From contig SPQJ01000009.1 of the NCBI GenBank assembly GCA_004570425.1, forward strand, positions 43,403-107,402: a stretch of DNA of 64,000 nucleotides, in the 5' to 3' direction. The position numbers and the translations under genes were made by a program. Of this stretch, positions 43,587-53,470 are shown piece by piece; within the stretch, counting starts at the first letter, position 1; the number at the start of each line of letters is the position of its first letter. This DNA is from Bacillus sp. AZ43. Its GTDB lineage: Bacteria > Actinomycetota > Actinomycetes > Mycobacteriales > Geodermatophilaceae. The notes beneath the pieces are model-generated. The model saw nothing but the letters and a program-made list of their open reading frames with translations. It was not told where the DNA came from and ran no database searches.

Positions 43587-46433
43587 TCAGGCGCCGACGG
43601 CCACCGCCACCACGCCGCGCCGCACCCGCCCCACGGCGGCCCGGGCGACGGCGGCGACCGGCTCCTCCGCGACCTTCGCCAGCTGGTCGAGCAGGTCGAT
43701 CAGCTGCCGCATCCAGCGCACGAAGTCCCCGCCGGAGAGCTCGGTGCCCGCCTGCTCGGCACCGGCGAGCACCCGGTCCAGGCTCTGCCCGTCGGCCCAC
43801 CGGTAGGCCGCCCACGCGAACCCGAGATCGAGGTCGCGGGTCACCCGCACGCCGTGGTGGGCCTCGACGTCGCGCAGCCGCTCCCGGATCCGGCGCATCT
43901 CGCCGAGCGCCGACGCCACCTTCCCCGCGGGGACGGCCGGCAGCGACGGGAGGTCCCGCCGGGCCTCGAAGACGACGGCCGAGACGACCGCGGCCAGCTC
44001 GGCGGCGTTGAGCCCGCGCCAGGCGCCCTCGCGCAGGCACTCCGCGACGAGCAGGTCGGCCTCCGACCAGATGCGCGCCAGCCGCCGCCCCTCGTCGGTG
44101 ACCACCGGGACGTCGTCGGCCGCGCCGAGCACCGCGGTGTCCGCGGGCACCAGCGGCACCACCTCCGGCACGAGGTAGCCCAGCTCCTCCAGGACGTCGC
44201 AGGTGGCGTCGAACTGCCGGGTGAGGGACCCCGTCCGCTCGGCCATCTTCCGCTGCAGCGCGTCGGCCTCGCGGACCGACCGCAGCCACCGCTCCGCCAC
44301 CCGCACCCGCTCCTCGCGGTCGGGCAGCTGGTGCACCGGGTGGTTGCGCAGCGCCTGGCGGAGATCGGCGAGGACCGGGTCGTCGGCCGCCGCCGACCGG
44401 TTCTTGATCCGGCGGGCGCCCAGGTCGTTCTCGACGCGCGCGTTGCGCAACGTGGAGGCGAGGTCGCGGCGGGCGTGCGGGCTGCGGTGGTTGAAGTTCT
44501 TCGGCACCTTCACCCGGGCCAGCGCGGTGACCGGCGTCGGGAAGTCGACCGACCCCAGCCGGCCCGCCCACTTGTCCTCGGTGACCACCAGCGGCCGCGG
44601 GTCGGCGAGGTCGGTGACCCCGGGGTCGACGACGACGGCCAGCCCCTGCCGCCGTCCCGACGGCACCCGGATGACGTCGCCGGGGCGCAGCGCACCCAGC
44701 GCCTCGGCGGCCTCCATGCGCCGCTTGGCCTGCGAGTCGCGGGAGAGCTCCTTCTCGCGGTCGGAGATCTCCCGGCGCAGCTGGGCGTAGGCGCCGACGT
44801 CGCCGCGGTCGGAGTGCATCTCCCGGGCGAACCGCTCGGCGTCCTGCTCGTGGCGGGCGGCGGCGCGGGCCAGGCCGACCACCGAGCGGTCGGCCTGGAA
44901 CTGGGCGAACGACGACGCCAGCAGCTCCCGGGCCCGCGCCCGGCCGAACGACCCGACCAGGTTGACCGCCATGTTGTAGCTGGGCCGGAACGACGACCGC
45001 AGCGGGAAGGTGCGGGTGCTGGCCAGCCCGGCGACGACCGACGGGTCCATGCCCGGCGCCCACACCACGACGGCGTGGCCCTCGACGTCGATGCCCCGGC
45101 GCCCGGCCCGGCCGGTGAGCTGGGTGTACTCCCCCGGCGTGACGTCGACGTGCGCCTCGCCGTTCCACTTCACCAGCCGCTCGAGGACGACGCTGCGCGC
45201 GGGCATGTTGATGCCCAGGGCGAGCGTCTCGGTGGCGAACACGGCCTTCACCAGGCCGCGCACGAAGCACTCCTCCACGGTCTCCTTGAACGCCGGCACC
45301 AGGCCCGCGTGGTGCGCGGCGATGCCCGCGAGCAGGCCCTCGCGCCACTCCCAGAAGCCCAGGACGTGCAGGTCCTCCTCCGGCAGGGAGCCGGTGCGCC
45401 GGTCGATGATCTCCGCGATCTCGGCGCGCTCCGCCTCGTCGGTGAGCCGCAGCCCGGCGAGCAGGCACTGGTGGACGGCGGCGTCGCAGCCGTTGCGGCT
45501 GAACACGAAGGTGATCGCCGGCAGCAGCCCCGCGGCGTCGAGCCGGCTGATGACGTCGGGGCGGGCGGGCGGCCGGTACCGCGGCCGGTGCGCGCCGTTG
45601 TCGCGACGCGAGCCGCCCCCGCCGCCGTGCCACGAGTCGATCCGCCGTTCCTGCTCGCGCACGTAGCGGACCAGCTCGGGGTCGACCACCGACGCGCCGC
45701 GCTCGCGGGTGGACAGCTCGCGCGGGTTCTCCCCCTGCTCGGCGGCGTGCGCGGCGGGGCGCAGCGAGAACAGGTCGAACACCCGGTTGCCGACCAGCAT
45801 GTGCTGCCACAGCGGCACCGGCCGCACCTCGCTGACGACGACCTTCGTGTGCCCCCGGACGGTTACCAGCCAGTCGCCGAACTCCTCGGCGTTGCTCACC
45901 GTCGCCGACAGCGAGACGAGGGTGACCCATTCCGGGAGGTGGATGATCACCTCCTCCCAGACCGCGCCGCGGAACCGGTCGGCGAGGTAGTGCACCTCGT
46001 CCATGACCACGTAGCCGAGGCCGTCGATCGCCGGGGACTCCGCGTAGAGCATGTTGCGCAGCACCTCGGTGGTCATCACGACCACGGGCGCGTCGCCGTT
46101 GACGGCGTTGTCACCGGTGAGCAGGCCGACCTGCTCCGCGCCGTACCGCTCGACGAGGTCGGCGTACTTCTGGTTGGACAGCGCCTTGATCGGCGTCGTG
46201 TAGAACGCCTTGCGCCCCTCGGCGAGCGCCTTGTGGATGGCGAACTCGCCGACGACCGTCTTCCCGGCCCCGGTGGGCGCGCAGACCAGGACGCCGGAGC
46301 CCTCGTCGAGGGCCTCGCACGCCTCCACCTGGAACGGGTCGAGGGAGAACCCCAGCTCGGCGGTGAAGTCGGCCAGGGTCGGGTGGGCGGTCCTCCGGCG
46401 GGCAGCCGCGTACCGCTCCGCGGGGCTGGACAT
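43587..46433 (-). CDS. helY: DEAD/DEAH-box RNA helicase, Ski2/Mtr4-like
   Basis: 948 aa. Q-type N terminus LGFSLDPFQVEACEAL, Walker A CAPTGAGKT (52-59), MDEVHYL (DEVH), SLSATVSN, FVFSRNGCDAAVHQCL, AVFATETLALGINMPAR and QLTGRAGRRGID are the superfamily II motifs; the remainder includes a DSHCT-type C-terminal domain (LRQLIDLLDQLAKVAEEP region). Same order as Rv2092c helY. It probably remodels structured RNA. TAACGT lies 6 nt before ATG 46433 (leaderless). Confidence 0.95.
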   Translation of the reverse strand: MSSPAERYAAARRRTAHPTLADFTAELGFSLDPFQVEACEALDEGSGVLVCAPTGAGKTVVGEFAIHKALAEGRKAFYTTPIKALSNQKYADLVERYGAEQVGLLTGDNAVNGDAPVVVMTTEVLRNMLYAESPAIDGLGYVVMDEVHYLADRFRGAVWEEVIIHLPEWVTLVSLSATVSNAEEFGDWLVTVRGHTKVVVSEVRPVPLWQHMLVGNRVFDLFSLRPAAHAAEQGENPRELSTRERGASVVDPELVRYVREQERRIDSWHGGGGGSRRDNGAHRPRYRPPARPDVISRLDAAGLLPAITFVFSRNGCDAAVHQCLLAGLRLTDEAERAEIAEIIDRRTGSLPEEDLHVLGFWEWREGLLAGIAAHHAGLVPAFKETVEECFVRGLVKAVFATETLALGINMPARSVVLERLVKWNGEAHVDVTPGEYTQLTGRAGRRGIDVEGHAVVVWAPGMDPSVVAGLASTRTFPLRSSFRPSYNMAVNLVGSFGRARARELLASSFAQFQADRSVVGLARAAARHEQDAERFAREMHSDRGDVGAYAQLRREISDREKELSRDSQAKRRMEAAEALGALRPGDVIRVPSGRRQGLAVVVDPGVTDLADPRPLVVTEDKWAGRLGSVDFPTPVTALARVKVPKNFNHRSPHARRDLASTLRNARVENDLGARRIKNRSAAADDPVLADLRQALRNHPVHQLPDREERVRVAERWLRSVREADALQRKMAERTGSLTRQFDATCDVLEELGYLVPEVVPLVPADTAVLGAADDVPVVTDEGRRLARIWSEADLLVAECLREGAWRGLNAAELAAVVSAVVFEARRDLPSLPAVPAGKVASALGEMRRIRERLRDVEAHHGVRVTRDLDLGFAWAAYRWADGQSLDRVLAGAEQAGTELSGGDFVRWMRQLIDLLDQLAKVAEEPVAAVARAAVGRVRRGVVAVAVGA

Positions 46434-46455
46434 GCCCCCACGTTAGGCGCTGCCG

Positions 46456-47352
46456 TCAGGAGCGGCTGGTCCCCACGACGGTCAGCGCGCCGGGCACGCA
46501 CTCCGCCACGGCCGGCAGCGGGGCGACCGGCTCGCCGTCGGCGTACGTGGTCACGCCGGGCGCGGACAGCTCCACCCGCGATGCCCGGAACACCGTGACC
46601 AGCGGGTGGTCCACGTGGGTGCCGTCGGTCAGCATCGGCCGGGCCCGGATCAGCTCCAGGCGGGTCGTGGGGCCGACGACCGTGACGTCGAACAGGCCGT
46701 CCGCCGGGTCGGCGGCCGGGCAGACGCGCATCCCGCCGCCGTACCAGCCGGTGTTGCCGACGGCGACCATCGTCACCGGCAGGGTGCGCGCCTCGCCGTC
46801 CAGGACGAGGGTGAGCTCCCGGGGCCGCAGCCGGGCGAGCTCGGCCAGGACGGCGACGTCGTAGCGGCGCCGGCCGCGAGGCCAGCGCATCCGGTTCGCC
46901 CGGTCGCTGACCGCGGAGTCGAACCCGCAGCAGAGGACCGTCGCCCACCAGCGGTCCCCCACCCGGCCGGCGTCCACGGTCCGGACGACGCCGGCCGCCA
47001 GGTCCTCCGCCGCCGCACGGGCGGCGGCCAGCGGGTCGGCGGGCGCGCCGAGCGCGCGGACCAGGTCGTTGCCCGTGCCGGCGGGGACCAGCGCGAGCGG
47101 CGTCGTCGTCCCGGCCACCGCCTGCAGGGCGGCGTGCACGGTGCCGTCACCGCCGACGGCGACCACCGCGCGGGCTCCGGCGGCCACCGCCTCCGCGGCC
47201 TGCCGCGCCGCCTCGGCCCCGGTGGTCGCCGGCAGCACCTCGGGGCGGAAGCCGGTCTCGCGGAAGGCCGCGAGGACCCCGGCGGCCAGCTGCCGGCCGC
47301 GCCCGCGACCGGCGGACGGGCTGACGACGACGGCGACGTCGGCGGTCATCAC
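46456..47352 (-). CDS. Diacylglycerol kinase-family lipid kinase
   Basis: 298 aa (ATG at 47349 or GTG at 47352). The nucleotide-binding VAVGGDGTVHAALQAVAG and VPAGTGNDLVRALG are the DAGK/sphingosine kinase motifs; PADGLFDVTVVGP and the C-terminal GVTTYADGEPV are also typical. Substrate may be diacylglycerol, ceramide or another lipid alcohol. Its start overlaps the tatC stop, so it belongs to the tat operon, as Rv2094c-Rv2092c-type loci often show. Confidence 0.92.
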   Translation of the reverse strand: MMTADVAVVVSPSAGRGRGRQLAAGVLAAFRETGFRPEVLPATTGAEAARQAAEAVAAGARAVVAVGGDGTVHAALQAVAGTTTPLALVPAGTGNDLVRALGAPADPLAAARAAAEDLAAGVVRTVDAGRVGDRWWATVLCCGFDSAVSDRANRMRWPRGRRRYDVAVLAELARLRPRELTLVLDGEARTLPVTMVAVGNTGWYGGGMRVCPAADPADGLFDVTVVGPTTRLELIRARPMLTDGTHVDHPLVTVFRASRVELSAPGVTTYADGEPVAPLPAVAECVPGALTVVGTSRS

Positions 47353-48239
47353 CCGCGAGAGGCCGACGGGGCGTCGTCCAGGGACGACGGCCGGGCGTCC
47401 AGCGGGGAGGCATCGTCGTCACCGAGATCGTGGAAGTGCTCGACGGCCTCGCGCCTGGCCCGGCGCTTGTCGACGACGCGGGCCACCTGGATGGCGCCCT
47501 CGAACAGCACGATCATCGGCACGGCCATCGCCAGCATGGTGAACGGGTCCTGCGTGGGCGTGACGAACGCGGCGAAGACGATCGTGAGGAAGAAGATCCA
47601 GCGGCGGGACCGCTTCAGCGCGTCGTAGCTCAGGACCCCGACGAGGTTGAGCGCGACGGCGATCAGCGGCAGCTCGAGCGACAGCCCGAACGCCACGAGC
47701 AGGCTGATGACGAACCCGAGGTAGTCGGGGGCGGTGAGCTGGAAGGCCACCTCGTCGCCGGCCAGGGACAGGAGCAGCTCCAGGCCCTTGCGCAGCGTGA
47801 GCCAGGCGAGGAAGGCCCCGGCGGCGAACAGCAGGGTCGACGCCGCGACGAAGCCGACCGTGTACCGCTTCTCGTTGCGCTTGAGCCCCGGCGTGACGAA
47901 CGCCCACAGCTGGTAGAGCCAGAACGGCGCGGAGAGGACGGCGCCGGCGATGAGGCCGATCTTGAGCCGCAGCAGCACGCCGCCGAACACGTCGAGGACG
48001 ACGAGCGTGCAGTCCTCGTCGCCCTGGAACCGGAAGTCCGACGGCAGCGCGCAGTACGGCTCGCTGAGGAACGTCAGCAGCCCGTGGTCGTACCAGAGGA
48101 AGCCGGCGACCGTGCCGAGGGCCAGGGCGAGCAGGGCCTTCGCGATGCGGTTGCGCAGTTCGGTGAGGTGCCCGACCAGGCTCATCGTCGCCTCGGCGTC
48201 GCGGGGTGCGCGGCGCCGACGCAGCCGGGGACCGCTCAC
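47349..48239 (-). CDS. tatC: Sec-independent protein translocase TatC
   Basis: 296 aa with six membrane helices. MSLVGHLTELRNRI is the conserved cytoplasmic N terminus that binds twin-arginine signals (with its essential Glu), and FWLYQLWAFVTPGLKRNEKRY is the conserved first cytoplasmic loop. The last 40 residues are an acidic tail typical of actinobacterial TatC. It forms the Tat receptor with TatA 26 bp upstream; a separate TatB is not in view. Confidence 0.97.
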   Translation of the reverse strand: MSGPRLRRRRAPRDAEATMSLVGHLTELRNRIAKALLALALGTVAGFLWYDHGLLTFLSEPYCALPSDFRFQGDEDCTLVVLDVFGGVLLRLKIGLIAGAVLSAPFWLYQLWAFVTPGLKRNEKRYTVGFVAASTLLFAAGAFLAWLTLRKGLELLLSLAGDEVAFQLTAPDYLGFVISLLVAFGLSLELPLIAVALNLVGVLSYDALKRSRRWIFFLTIVFAAFVTPTQDPFTMLAMAVPMIVLFEGAIQVARVVDKRRARREAVEHFHDLGDDDASPLDARPSSLDDAPSASRG

Positions 48240-48265
48240 CGTCGTCCGTGCCTGGTGCGGGTGGG

Positions 48266-48583
48266 TCAGCGGGTGCCGTCGGCCGCGCGGGCCTGCTCCG
48301 CGCGGGCGCGCAGCTCCGCCGCACGCGCCTCCGCGGCGCGGGCCTCCTCGTGCAGCTGGGCGCTGACGTCGCTCCCCGCCGGGGCGACGATCTCGCCGCG
48401 GACCGGGGACGTCTGGGCGGCGTCCTTCGCGCGGACGTCGTCGTCCTTCATGCCCTTCATCTCGCCCTTGAAGATCCGCAGCGAGCGGCCGAGCGAGCGC
48501 GAGGCGTCCGGCAGCTTCTTGTAGCCGAACAGCAGCAGGATGGCCAGGACGATCAGGCCGATCTCCAGCGGGCCGAGATTCAC
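48266..48583 (-). CDS. tatA: Sec-independent translocase TatA/E-type subunit
   Basis: 105 aa. A short N-terminal membrane helix (LEIGLIVLAILLLFGYKKLP), the FGxKKLP hinge and an amphipathic helix ASRSLGRSLRIFKGEMKGM are diagnostic of TatA. The charged C-terminal tail is partly coiled coil (LHEEARAAEARAAELRARAEQARAA). GTG start with GGAGG 4 nt upstream. Directly upstream of tatC. Confidence 0.95.
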   Translation of the reverse strand: MNLGPLEIGLIVLAILLLFGYKKLPDASRSLGRSLRIFKGEMKGMKDDDVRAKDAAQTSPVRGEIVAPAGSDVSAQLHEEARAAEARAAELRARAEQARAADGTR

Positions 48584-48616
48584 TGGTCCTCCAGGGGTGT
48601 GGTCCTCCGGGCGATG

Positions 48617-48865
48617 CTACGCCGCGGGGTGCCCGGTTCCGGTGCTGCGCACGGCTGTTCCCGGCCTGGACGTGTCCCGTTCACCCGTCCGGTCGGCCCG
48701 CGCGGCGGCCTCCCGGGCCTGCTCGAGGAGCGGCCGGACGTCGCGCTCCGCCGCCGCGAGCTCCCGGTTCAGCCGCCCGAAGGCGCCCAGGACGCCGTAG
48801 CCGACCACCCCGAGGACGACCAGCGCCAGCACCACGACGACGGCCAGCACGATCCAGAACACCAC
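48617..48865 (-). CDS. Small single-pass membrane protein of the paf-tat cluster
   Basis: 82 aa. One N-terminal membrane helix (VFWIVLAVVVVLALVVLGVVGYGVLGAF) is followed by a short charged helix LNRELAAAERDVRPLLEQAREAAARA and a disordered Thr/Gly-rich tail. Small proteins of this layout are found beside tatA in actinobacteria; function unknown. A TAGGGT -10 box lies 7 nt before the tandem GTG start, inside the end of pafC, suggesting an internal leaderless promoter for the tat genes. Confidence 0.7.
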   Translation of the reverse strand: MVFWIVLAVVVVLALVVLGVVGYGVLGAFGRLNRELAAAERDVRPLLEQAREAAARADRTGERDTSRPGTAVRSTGTGHPAA

Positions 48866-48875
48866 GGCCGCGACC

Positions 48876-49853
48876 CTAGCCGGTGGGGGCGACGCCGTAG
48901 CGGGCCAGCGCGGCCCTGGCCTCGGCGGCCACCTGCGCCGCCAGCTCGGCCGGCTCGTCGACCAGTGCCTCCCCGCCCAGCGAGGCGACCAGCCGGCGGG
49001 CCCAGGCGAGGTCCTCCGTGCGGACCGTCACCGCGAGCCCGCCCGGCGGGTCGTCGACCGGCGTGACGCGGTCGACCGGGTAGTAGTCGGCGACCCAGCG
49101 GGCGCTGCGCGACAGCCTCAGCCGCACCTCCGGGGAGCCGGGGTCGGGCTGGTAGATGCCGTTGTCGACGTCCCGCTCGTGGGCCTGCGGCGGCGGGGCG
49201 GCGGGCTCGTCCAGGACGGCGACGTCGTCGACCCGGTCGAGGCGGAACAGCCGCACGCCCTCGGCGCGGCGGCACCAGGCCTCCAGGTACCACTTGCCGT
49301 CGACGTAGTGCAGCTTCATCGGGTCGACGGTGCGCTCGGTCCGCTCGTCCCGGGTGGGCACGTAGTAGGTCAGGTGCAGCGCCCGCCTGCGCTCGAGGCC
49401 GTCCCGGACGACGGCGAGCGCCTCCTCCCGGGCGTCGACGCTGACCACCACGGGGGTGACCCGGTCGGCAGCGTGGCCGGCGGCCGCCGAGACCTTGGCC
49501 AGCGCCGTGCTGACCGCCTCCCGCTCGGCGAGGCCGGGCAGTTCCAGCAGGGTGCGCAGCGCGACGACCAGCGCGACGGCCTCGTCGGTGGTCAGGCGCA
49601 GCGGGCGGACCATGCCGGCGGTGAAGGTGACCCGCACGCGGTCGCCCTCGAACGAGAGGTCGATGAGATCGCCGGGGCCGTGACCGGGCAGGCCGCACAC
49701 CCAGAGCAGCTCGAGGTCCTTCCGCAGCTGCCGCTCGGGGACGCCGAAGTCGCGGGCGGCCTCGGCCAGCGAGACGCCGTCCCCGCGGGCGGTGAGGTAC
49801 GGGACGAGCGCGAGCAGCCGCGTCATCCGGTCGGTGGTGCCGCCGCTGGTCAC
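48876..49853 (-). CDS. pafC: Proteasome-accessory/DNA-damage regulator PafC (WYL domain)
   Basis: 325 aa. The N-terminal winged helix (LLALVPYLTARGDGVSLAEAARDFGVPERQLRKDLELLWVCGLPG) is followed by a WYL domain (RALHLTYYVPTRDERTERTVDPMKLHYVDGKWYLEAWCRR) and a WCX extension. PafB and PafC form the heterodimeric activator of the LexA-independent DNA-damage response in mycobacteria. GTG 49853 overlaps the pafB stop (GTGA). Confidence 0.94.
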   Translation of the reverse strand: MTSGGTTDRMTRLLALVPYLTARGDGVSLAEAARDFGVPERQLRKDLELLWVCGLPGHGPGDLIDLSFEGDRVRVTFTAGMVRPLRLTTDEAVALVVALRTLLELPGLAEREAVSTALAKVSAAAGHAADRVTPVVVSVDAREEALAVVRDGLERRRALHLTYYVPTRDERTERTVDPMKLHYVDGKWYLEAWCRRAEGVRLFRLDRVDDVAVLDEPAAPPPQAHERDVDNGIYQPDPGSPEVRLRLSRSARWVADYYPVDRVTPVDDPPGGLAVTVRTEDLAWARRLVASLGGEALVDEPAELAAQVAAEARAALARYGVAPTG

Positions 49854-50827
49854 GCCGCCCCTCCCATGGCCGCGAGGCGGGTGAGCCGGGCGATCACCGC
49901 GTCGCGGACCTCGGCCGGCCCCTCGACGACGACGTCGGAGCCGTAGGCCACCAGCTGGTCGGCCAGCCGGCCGGGCTCCGTGGTGCGCAGCTGGAGCCGG
50001 TCGTCCCCGTCGTCGGCGGGGCCCAGCGGGGTGGCGTGCCGGCGCAGCCCGATCGCCGTGCCCGGGCGGGCGCGGACGACGACGAGCTGCTCGTCGCCGC
50101 CGACCTGCCCGGCGACGACCTCCGAGAGGTCGAGGCCGGCCGGGGGCTCGAAGGCGTCGGCCGGGCCGGTCGCCTTGGGGGTGCCGACGACGCGGGAGAG
50201 CCGGAACACCCGCTCGGCACCGCGGTCGAGGTCGAGACCGACCAGGTACCAGCGGCCGTGCCAGGCGACGACCCCCCACGGCTGCACCCGCCGGCGGGCC
50301 GGGACGTCCTCGTCGGGGCGCTGGTAGTCGAACTCGAGCTGCCGGCGGTCGCGGGCGGCGGCGTAGCACGGTTCGAACGCCGGCTCCCCGGCGTCCAGGC
50401 GCGGCTGGAGCGGGATGGCCCGCGAGCTGTCGACGTCGATGCCCGCCGCCTTGAGCTTGACCTGGGCGCTGTGCGCGGCACCGGCGAGCTGGGCGGACTC
50501 CCACAGGCGCAGCGCGAGGCCGACGGCGGCCGCCTCCTCGCCGGTGAGGTGGATGTCGGGCAGCTCGTAGTCGGCGCGGGCGATCCGGTAGCCGTCCTCG
50601 GTGTCGAAGACGCTGGTCCGGCCCGTCTCCAGCGGCACGCCCATCTCGCGCAGCTCGGCCTTGTCCCGCTCGAACATCCGCTTGAAGGCCTCGTCGGCCC
50701 GCTCGGTGCCGTCGTCGGCCTCGTAGCCGGGGACGGTGGCGCGGATCCGGGCGGCGGTGACGTACTGCCGGGTGCTGAGCAGGGCGATGACCAGGTTCAC
50801 CAGTCGTTCCGCCCGCTTGGCCGCCAT
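49850..50827 (-). CDS. pafB: DNA-damage regulator PafB (WYL domain)
   Basis: 325 aa. N-terminal HTH: AERLVNLVIALLSTRQYVTAARIRATVPGYEADDGTERADEAFKRMFERDKAELREMGVPLE; WYL domain: LEFDYQRPDEDVPARRRVQPWGVVAWHGRWYLVGLDLDRGAERVFRLSRV (described by segment). Partner of PafC in transcriptional activation of DNA-repair genes together with single-stranded DNA sensing. A TAGCCT -10 box 7 nt before ATG 50827 predicts a leaderless mRNA; the promoter is back-to-back with that of the DUF3866 gene. Confidence 0.94.
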   Translation of the reverse strand: MAAKRAERLVNLVIALLSTRQYVTAARIRATVPGYEADDGTERADEAFKRMFERDKAELREMGVPLETGRTSVFDTEDGYRIARADYELPDIHLTGEEAAAVGLALRLWESAQLAGAAHSAQVKLKAAGIDVDSSRAIPLQPRLDAGEPAFEPCYAAARDRRQLEFDYQRPDEDVPARRRVQPWGVVAWHGRWYLVGLDLDRGAERVFRLSRVVGTPKATGPADAFEPPAGLDLSEVVAGQVGGDEQLVVVRARPGTAIGLRRHATPLGPADDGDDRLQLRTTEPGRLADQLVAYGSDVVVEGPAEVRDAVIARLTRLAAMGGAA

Positions 50828-50918
50828 GGCGCTCAGGCTAGTCAGGTCCGGCCCCGGTGCAGGGGCCCGGGCCGAGCCTGCGAGGCACGGGGGGCACCGG
50901 GGTCCTTACGCTGCCTGC

Positions 50919-52061
50919 ATGCCCTTCTCCGCCTCGCCGCCCCCGCCCACGCGCATCCGCTGGCGGCGCGGCACGGTGACGGCGACCGGCCGGCGGGGTC
51001 GCGACAGCCTGCAGCTGACCGTCGAGGTCGCCGACGAGGGGCAGCTCCCGGCGCTCGCCTACCCGTCGATGGTCGGCATCCCGCAGGTCGGCGACGAGGT
51101 GCTGCTCAACACCACGGCGCTCGCGCAGGGCCTGGGCACCGGTGGGGTGGCGCTCGTCGTCGCGGTGCCCGACCGCCTTCCGCCGGACCCGGCGGGCCCC
51201 GGGCACCTGGTGAAGGCGCGCTACACGCCGCTGCAGGTGACGGTCAGCGGCGTCGACGAGCAGGAGACCGAGCACCACGAGCTGATGGCCGAGGCCGACT
51301 CGCTCGACGGCATGCCGGTCGTCGTCGCCGACCTGCACTCGGCGCTGCCGGCCATCCTCATCGGGATGCTGGCCACCGACCCCGACCTCAAGGTCGCCTA
51401 CGTCATGACCGACGGCGGGGCGCTGCCTGCGGCGTTCTCGCGCACGCTGGACACGCTGGCCTCGTCGCTGGCCGGCGTCATCACGGTCGGGCAGGCGTTC
51501 GGCGGCGACCTGGAAGCGGTCACCCTGCACACCGGTCTGCTCGCCGCCAGGCACGTGCTCGGGGCCGACCTGGCGATCGTCACGCAGGGGCCGGGCAACC
51601 TGGGCACCGGGACGCCGTGGGGCTTCTCCGGGGTCGCGGCGGGCGAGGCGTGCAACGCCGTGACCGTGCTCGGCGGCGAGCCGATCGGGGCGCTGCGGAT
51701 CTCCGACGCCGACCCGCGGACCCGCCACCGCGGCGTCTCCCACCACTCGCTGACGGCGTTCGGCCGGGTGGCGCTGGGCGGCGTCACGCTGATCGCGCCG
51801 CGCGGGCTCTCCTCCGAGCTCGGTGGGCAGATCGACGAGGACCTGGCGGGCCAGCCGGAGCGCAACGTCGTCGTCTGGGTCGACACCGACGGGCTCGACG
51901 ACGCCCTCGTCCTCTCCCCCGTGCCCCTGCGCACGATGGGGCGCGGCTACCCCGAGGAGCGCGCCTACTTCCTCGCCGCCGCCGCGGCCGGGCGGTACGC
52001 CGCCCTGCTGGTCCCCGCGCCCGACGTCGCCGGAGCGGAGACGGCGTCGGGCGACCAGTGA
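50919..52061 (+). CDS. DUF3866 family protein
   Basis: 380 aa. The sequence AYPSMVGIPQVGDEVLLNTTALAQGLGTGGVALVVA and later DLHSALPAILIGMLATDPDLKVAYVMTDGGALPAAFSRTL, GPGNLGTGTPWGFSGVAAGEACNAV and DADPRTRHRGVSHHSLTAFGRVALGGV match the actinobacterial DUF3866 family. No catalytic motif is recognised. It lies between pafB and pafA on the opposite strand, and that location is a recurrent actinobacterial arrangement as far as I recall. A TACGCT box 6 nt before ATG 50919 marks a leaderless promoter. Confidence 0.85.
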   Translation: MPFSASPPPPTRIRWRRGTVTATGRRGRDSLQLTVEVADEGQLPALAYPSMVGIPQVGDEVLLNTTALAQGLGTGGVALVVAVPDRLPPDPAGPGHLVKARYTPLQVTVSGVDEQETEHHELMAEADSLDGMPVVVADLHSALPAILIGMLATDPDLKVAYVMTDGGALPAAFSRTLDTLASSLAGVITVGQAFGGDLEAVTLHTGLLAARHVLGADLAIVTQGPGNLGTGTPWGFSGVAAGEACNAVTVLGGEPIGALRISDADPRTRHRGVSHHSLTAFGRVALGGVTLIAPRGLSSELGGQIDEDLAGQPERNVVVWVDTDGLDDALVLSPVPLRTMGRGYPEERAYFLAAAAAGRYAALLVPAPDVAGAETASGDQ

Positions 52062-52073
52062 GCCGCCGCCGCA

Positions 52074-53432
52074 CTACATGCTGGCGATGAGCTTGTCGAC
52101 GCGGTCGTCGACGGCCTTGAAGGGGTCCTTGCACAGCACGGTGCGCTGCGCCTGGTCGTTGAGCTTGAGGTGCACCCAGTCGACGGTGAAGTCGCGGCGC
52201 TTCTCCTGCGCCCGGCGGATGAACTCGCCGCGGAGCTTGGCCCGGGTGGTCTGCGGGGGCACGTTCTTCGCCTCGAAGACTCGGGGCTCGTGGGCGACCC
52301 GCTCGACCTGCCCCGCCTTCTCCAGCAGGTAGTACAGGCCCCGCCGGCGGCTGATGTCGTGGTAGGCGAGGTCCATCTGCGCGATCCGCGGGGAACTGAG
52401 CGGCAGGTCGCGCTTCGCCCGGTAGCGCTCGAGCAGGCTGTACTTGATCGCCCAGTCGATCTCGCGGTCGATCAGGCTGAGGTCCTCGGTGTCGACCGCC
52501 TTGAGCACCCGCCCCCAGAGCTCCAGCATCTGCCGGTGCTCGGGGCTGCACCCCTCGCGGTCGACGAACTCCATGGCGCGGGAGTGGTACTCGGACTGGA
52601 TCTCCAGCGCCGACATCTCCTTGCCGTTGGACAGCCGCACCTTGCGCCGGCCGGTCATGTCGTGGCTGATCTCGCGGATGGCGCGGATCGGGTTCTCCAG
52701 CGTCATGTCCTTCACCGGGGTGCCGGCCTCGATCATGCGCAGGACGAGGTCGGTCATCGTGACCTTGAGCAGCGTCGTCGTCTCGCTCATGTTCGAGTCG
52801 CCGACGATGACGTGCAGGCGGCGGTAGCGCTCGGCGTCGGCGTGCGGCTCGTCGCGGGTGTTGATGATCGGGCGGCTCCTCGTCGTGGCCGACGAGACGC
52901 CCTCCCAGATGTGCTCGGCCCGCTGGCTGACGCAGTAGATCGCCCCGCGCGGGGTCTGCAGCACCTTGCCGGCACCGACGACGATCTGCCGGCTGACCAG
53001 GAACGGGATCAGGACGTCGGCCAGGCGGCTGAACTCGCCGTGCCGGCCGACGAGGTAGTTCTCGTGGCAGCCGTAGCTGTTGCCGGCGGAGTCGGTGTTG
53101 TTCTTGAACAGGTAGATGTCGCCGGTGACGCCCTCCTCGGCGAGCCGCTGCTCGGCGTCGACCAGGAGGCCCTCGAGGATCCGCTCCCCCGCCTTGTCGT
53201 GGACGACGAGCTCGGTGAGGTCGTCGCACTCGGCCGTGGCGTACTCGGGGTGGCTGCCGACGTCCAGGTACAGACGCGAGCCGTTGCGCAGGAAGACGTT
53301 CGAGCTGCGACCCCAGGAGACCACCCGCCGGAACAGGTAGCGCGCGACCTCGTCCGGGGAGAGCCGGCGCTGCCCCTTGAAGGTGCACGTGACGCCGTAC
53401 TCGGTCTCGATGCCGAAGATCCGTCGGTCCAC
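52074..53432 (-). CDS. pafA: Pup--protein ligase
   Basis: 452 aa. [14 protein letters not shown] (residues 7-20), [66 protein letters not shown] are the carboxylate-amine ligase motifs shared by PafA and Dop. PafA uses ATP to phosphorylate the C-terminal Glu of Pup and joins it to substrate lysines. TAGTCT lies 6 nt before GTG 53432 (leaderless). It has its own promoter downstream of the prcBA operon. Confidence 0.98.
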   Translation of the reverse strand: MDRRIFGIETEYGVTCTFKGQRRLSPDEVARYLFRRVVSWGRSSNVFLRNGSRLYLDVGSHPEYATAECDDLTELVVHDKAGERILEGLLVDAEQRLAEEGVTGDIYLFKNNTDSAGNSYGCHENYLVGRHGEFSRLADVLIPFLVSRQIVVGAGKVLQTPRGAIYCVSQRAEHIWEGVSSATTRSRPIINTRDEPHADAERYRRLHVIVGDSNMSETTTLLKVTMTDLVLRMIEAGTPVKDMTLENPIRAIREISHDMTGRRKVRLSNGKEMSALEIQSEYHSRAMEFVDREGCSPEHRQMLELWGRVLKAVDTEDLSLIDREIDWAIKYSLLERYRAKRDLPLSSPRIAQMDLAYHDISRRRGLYYLLEKAGQVERVAHEPRVFEAKNVPPQTTRAKLRGEFIRRAQEKRRDFTVDWVHLKLNDQAQRTVLCKDPFKAVDDRVDKLIASM

Positions 53433-53470
53433 GGTCCGAGACTAGGCCGCGGGAGCGACAGAGGGCGCCT

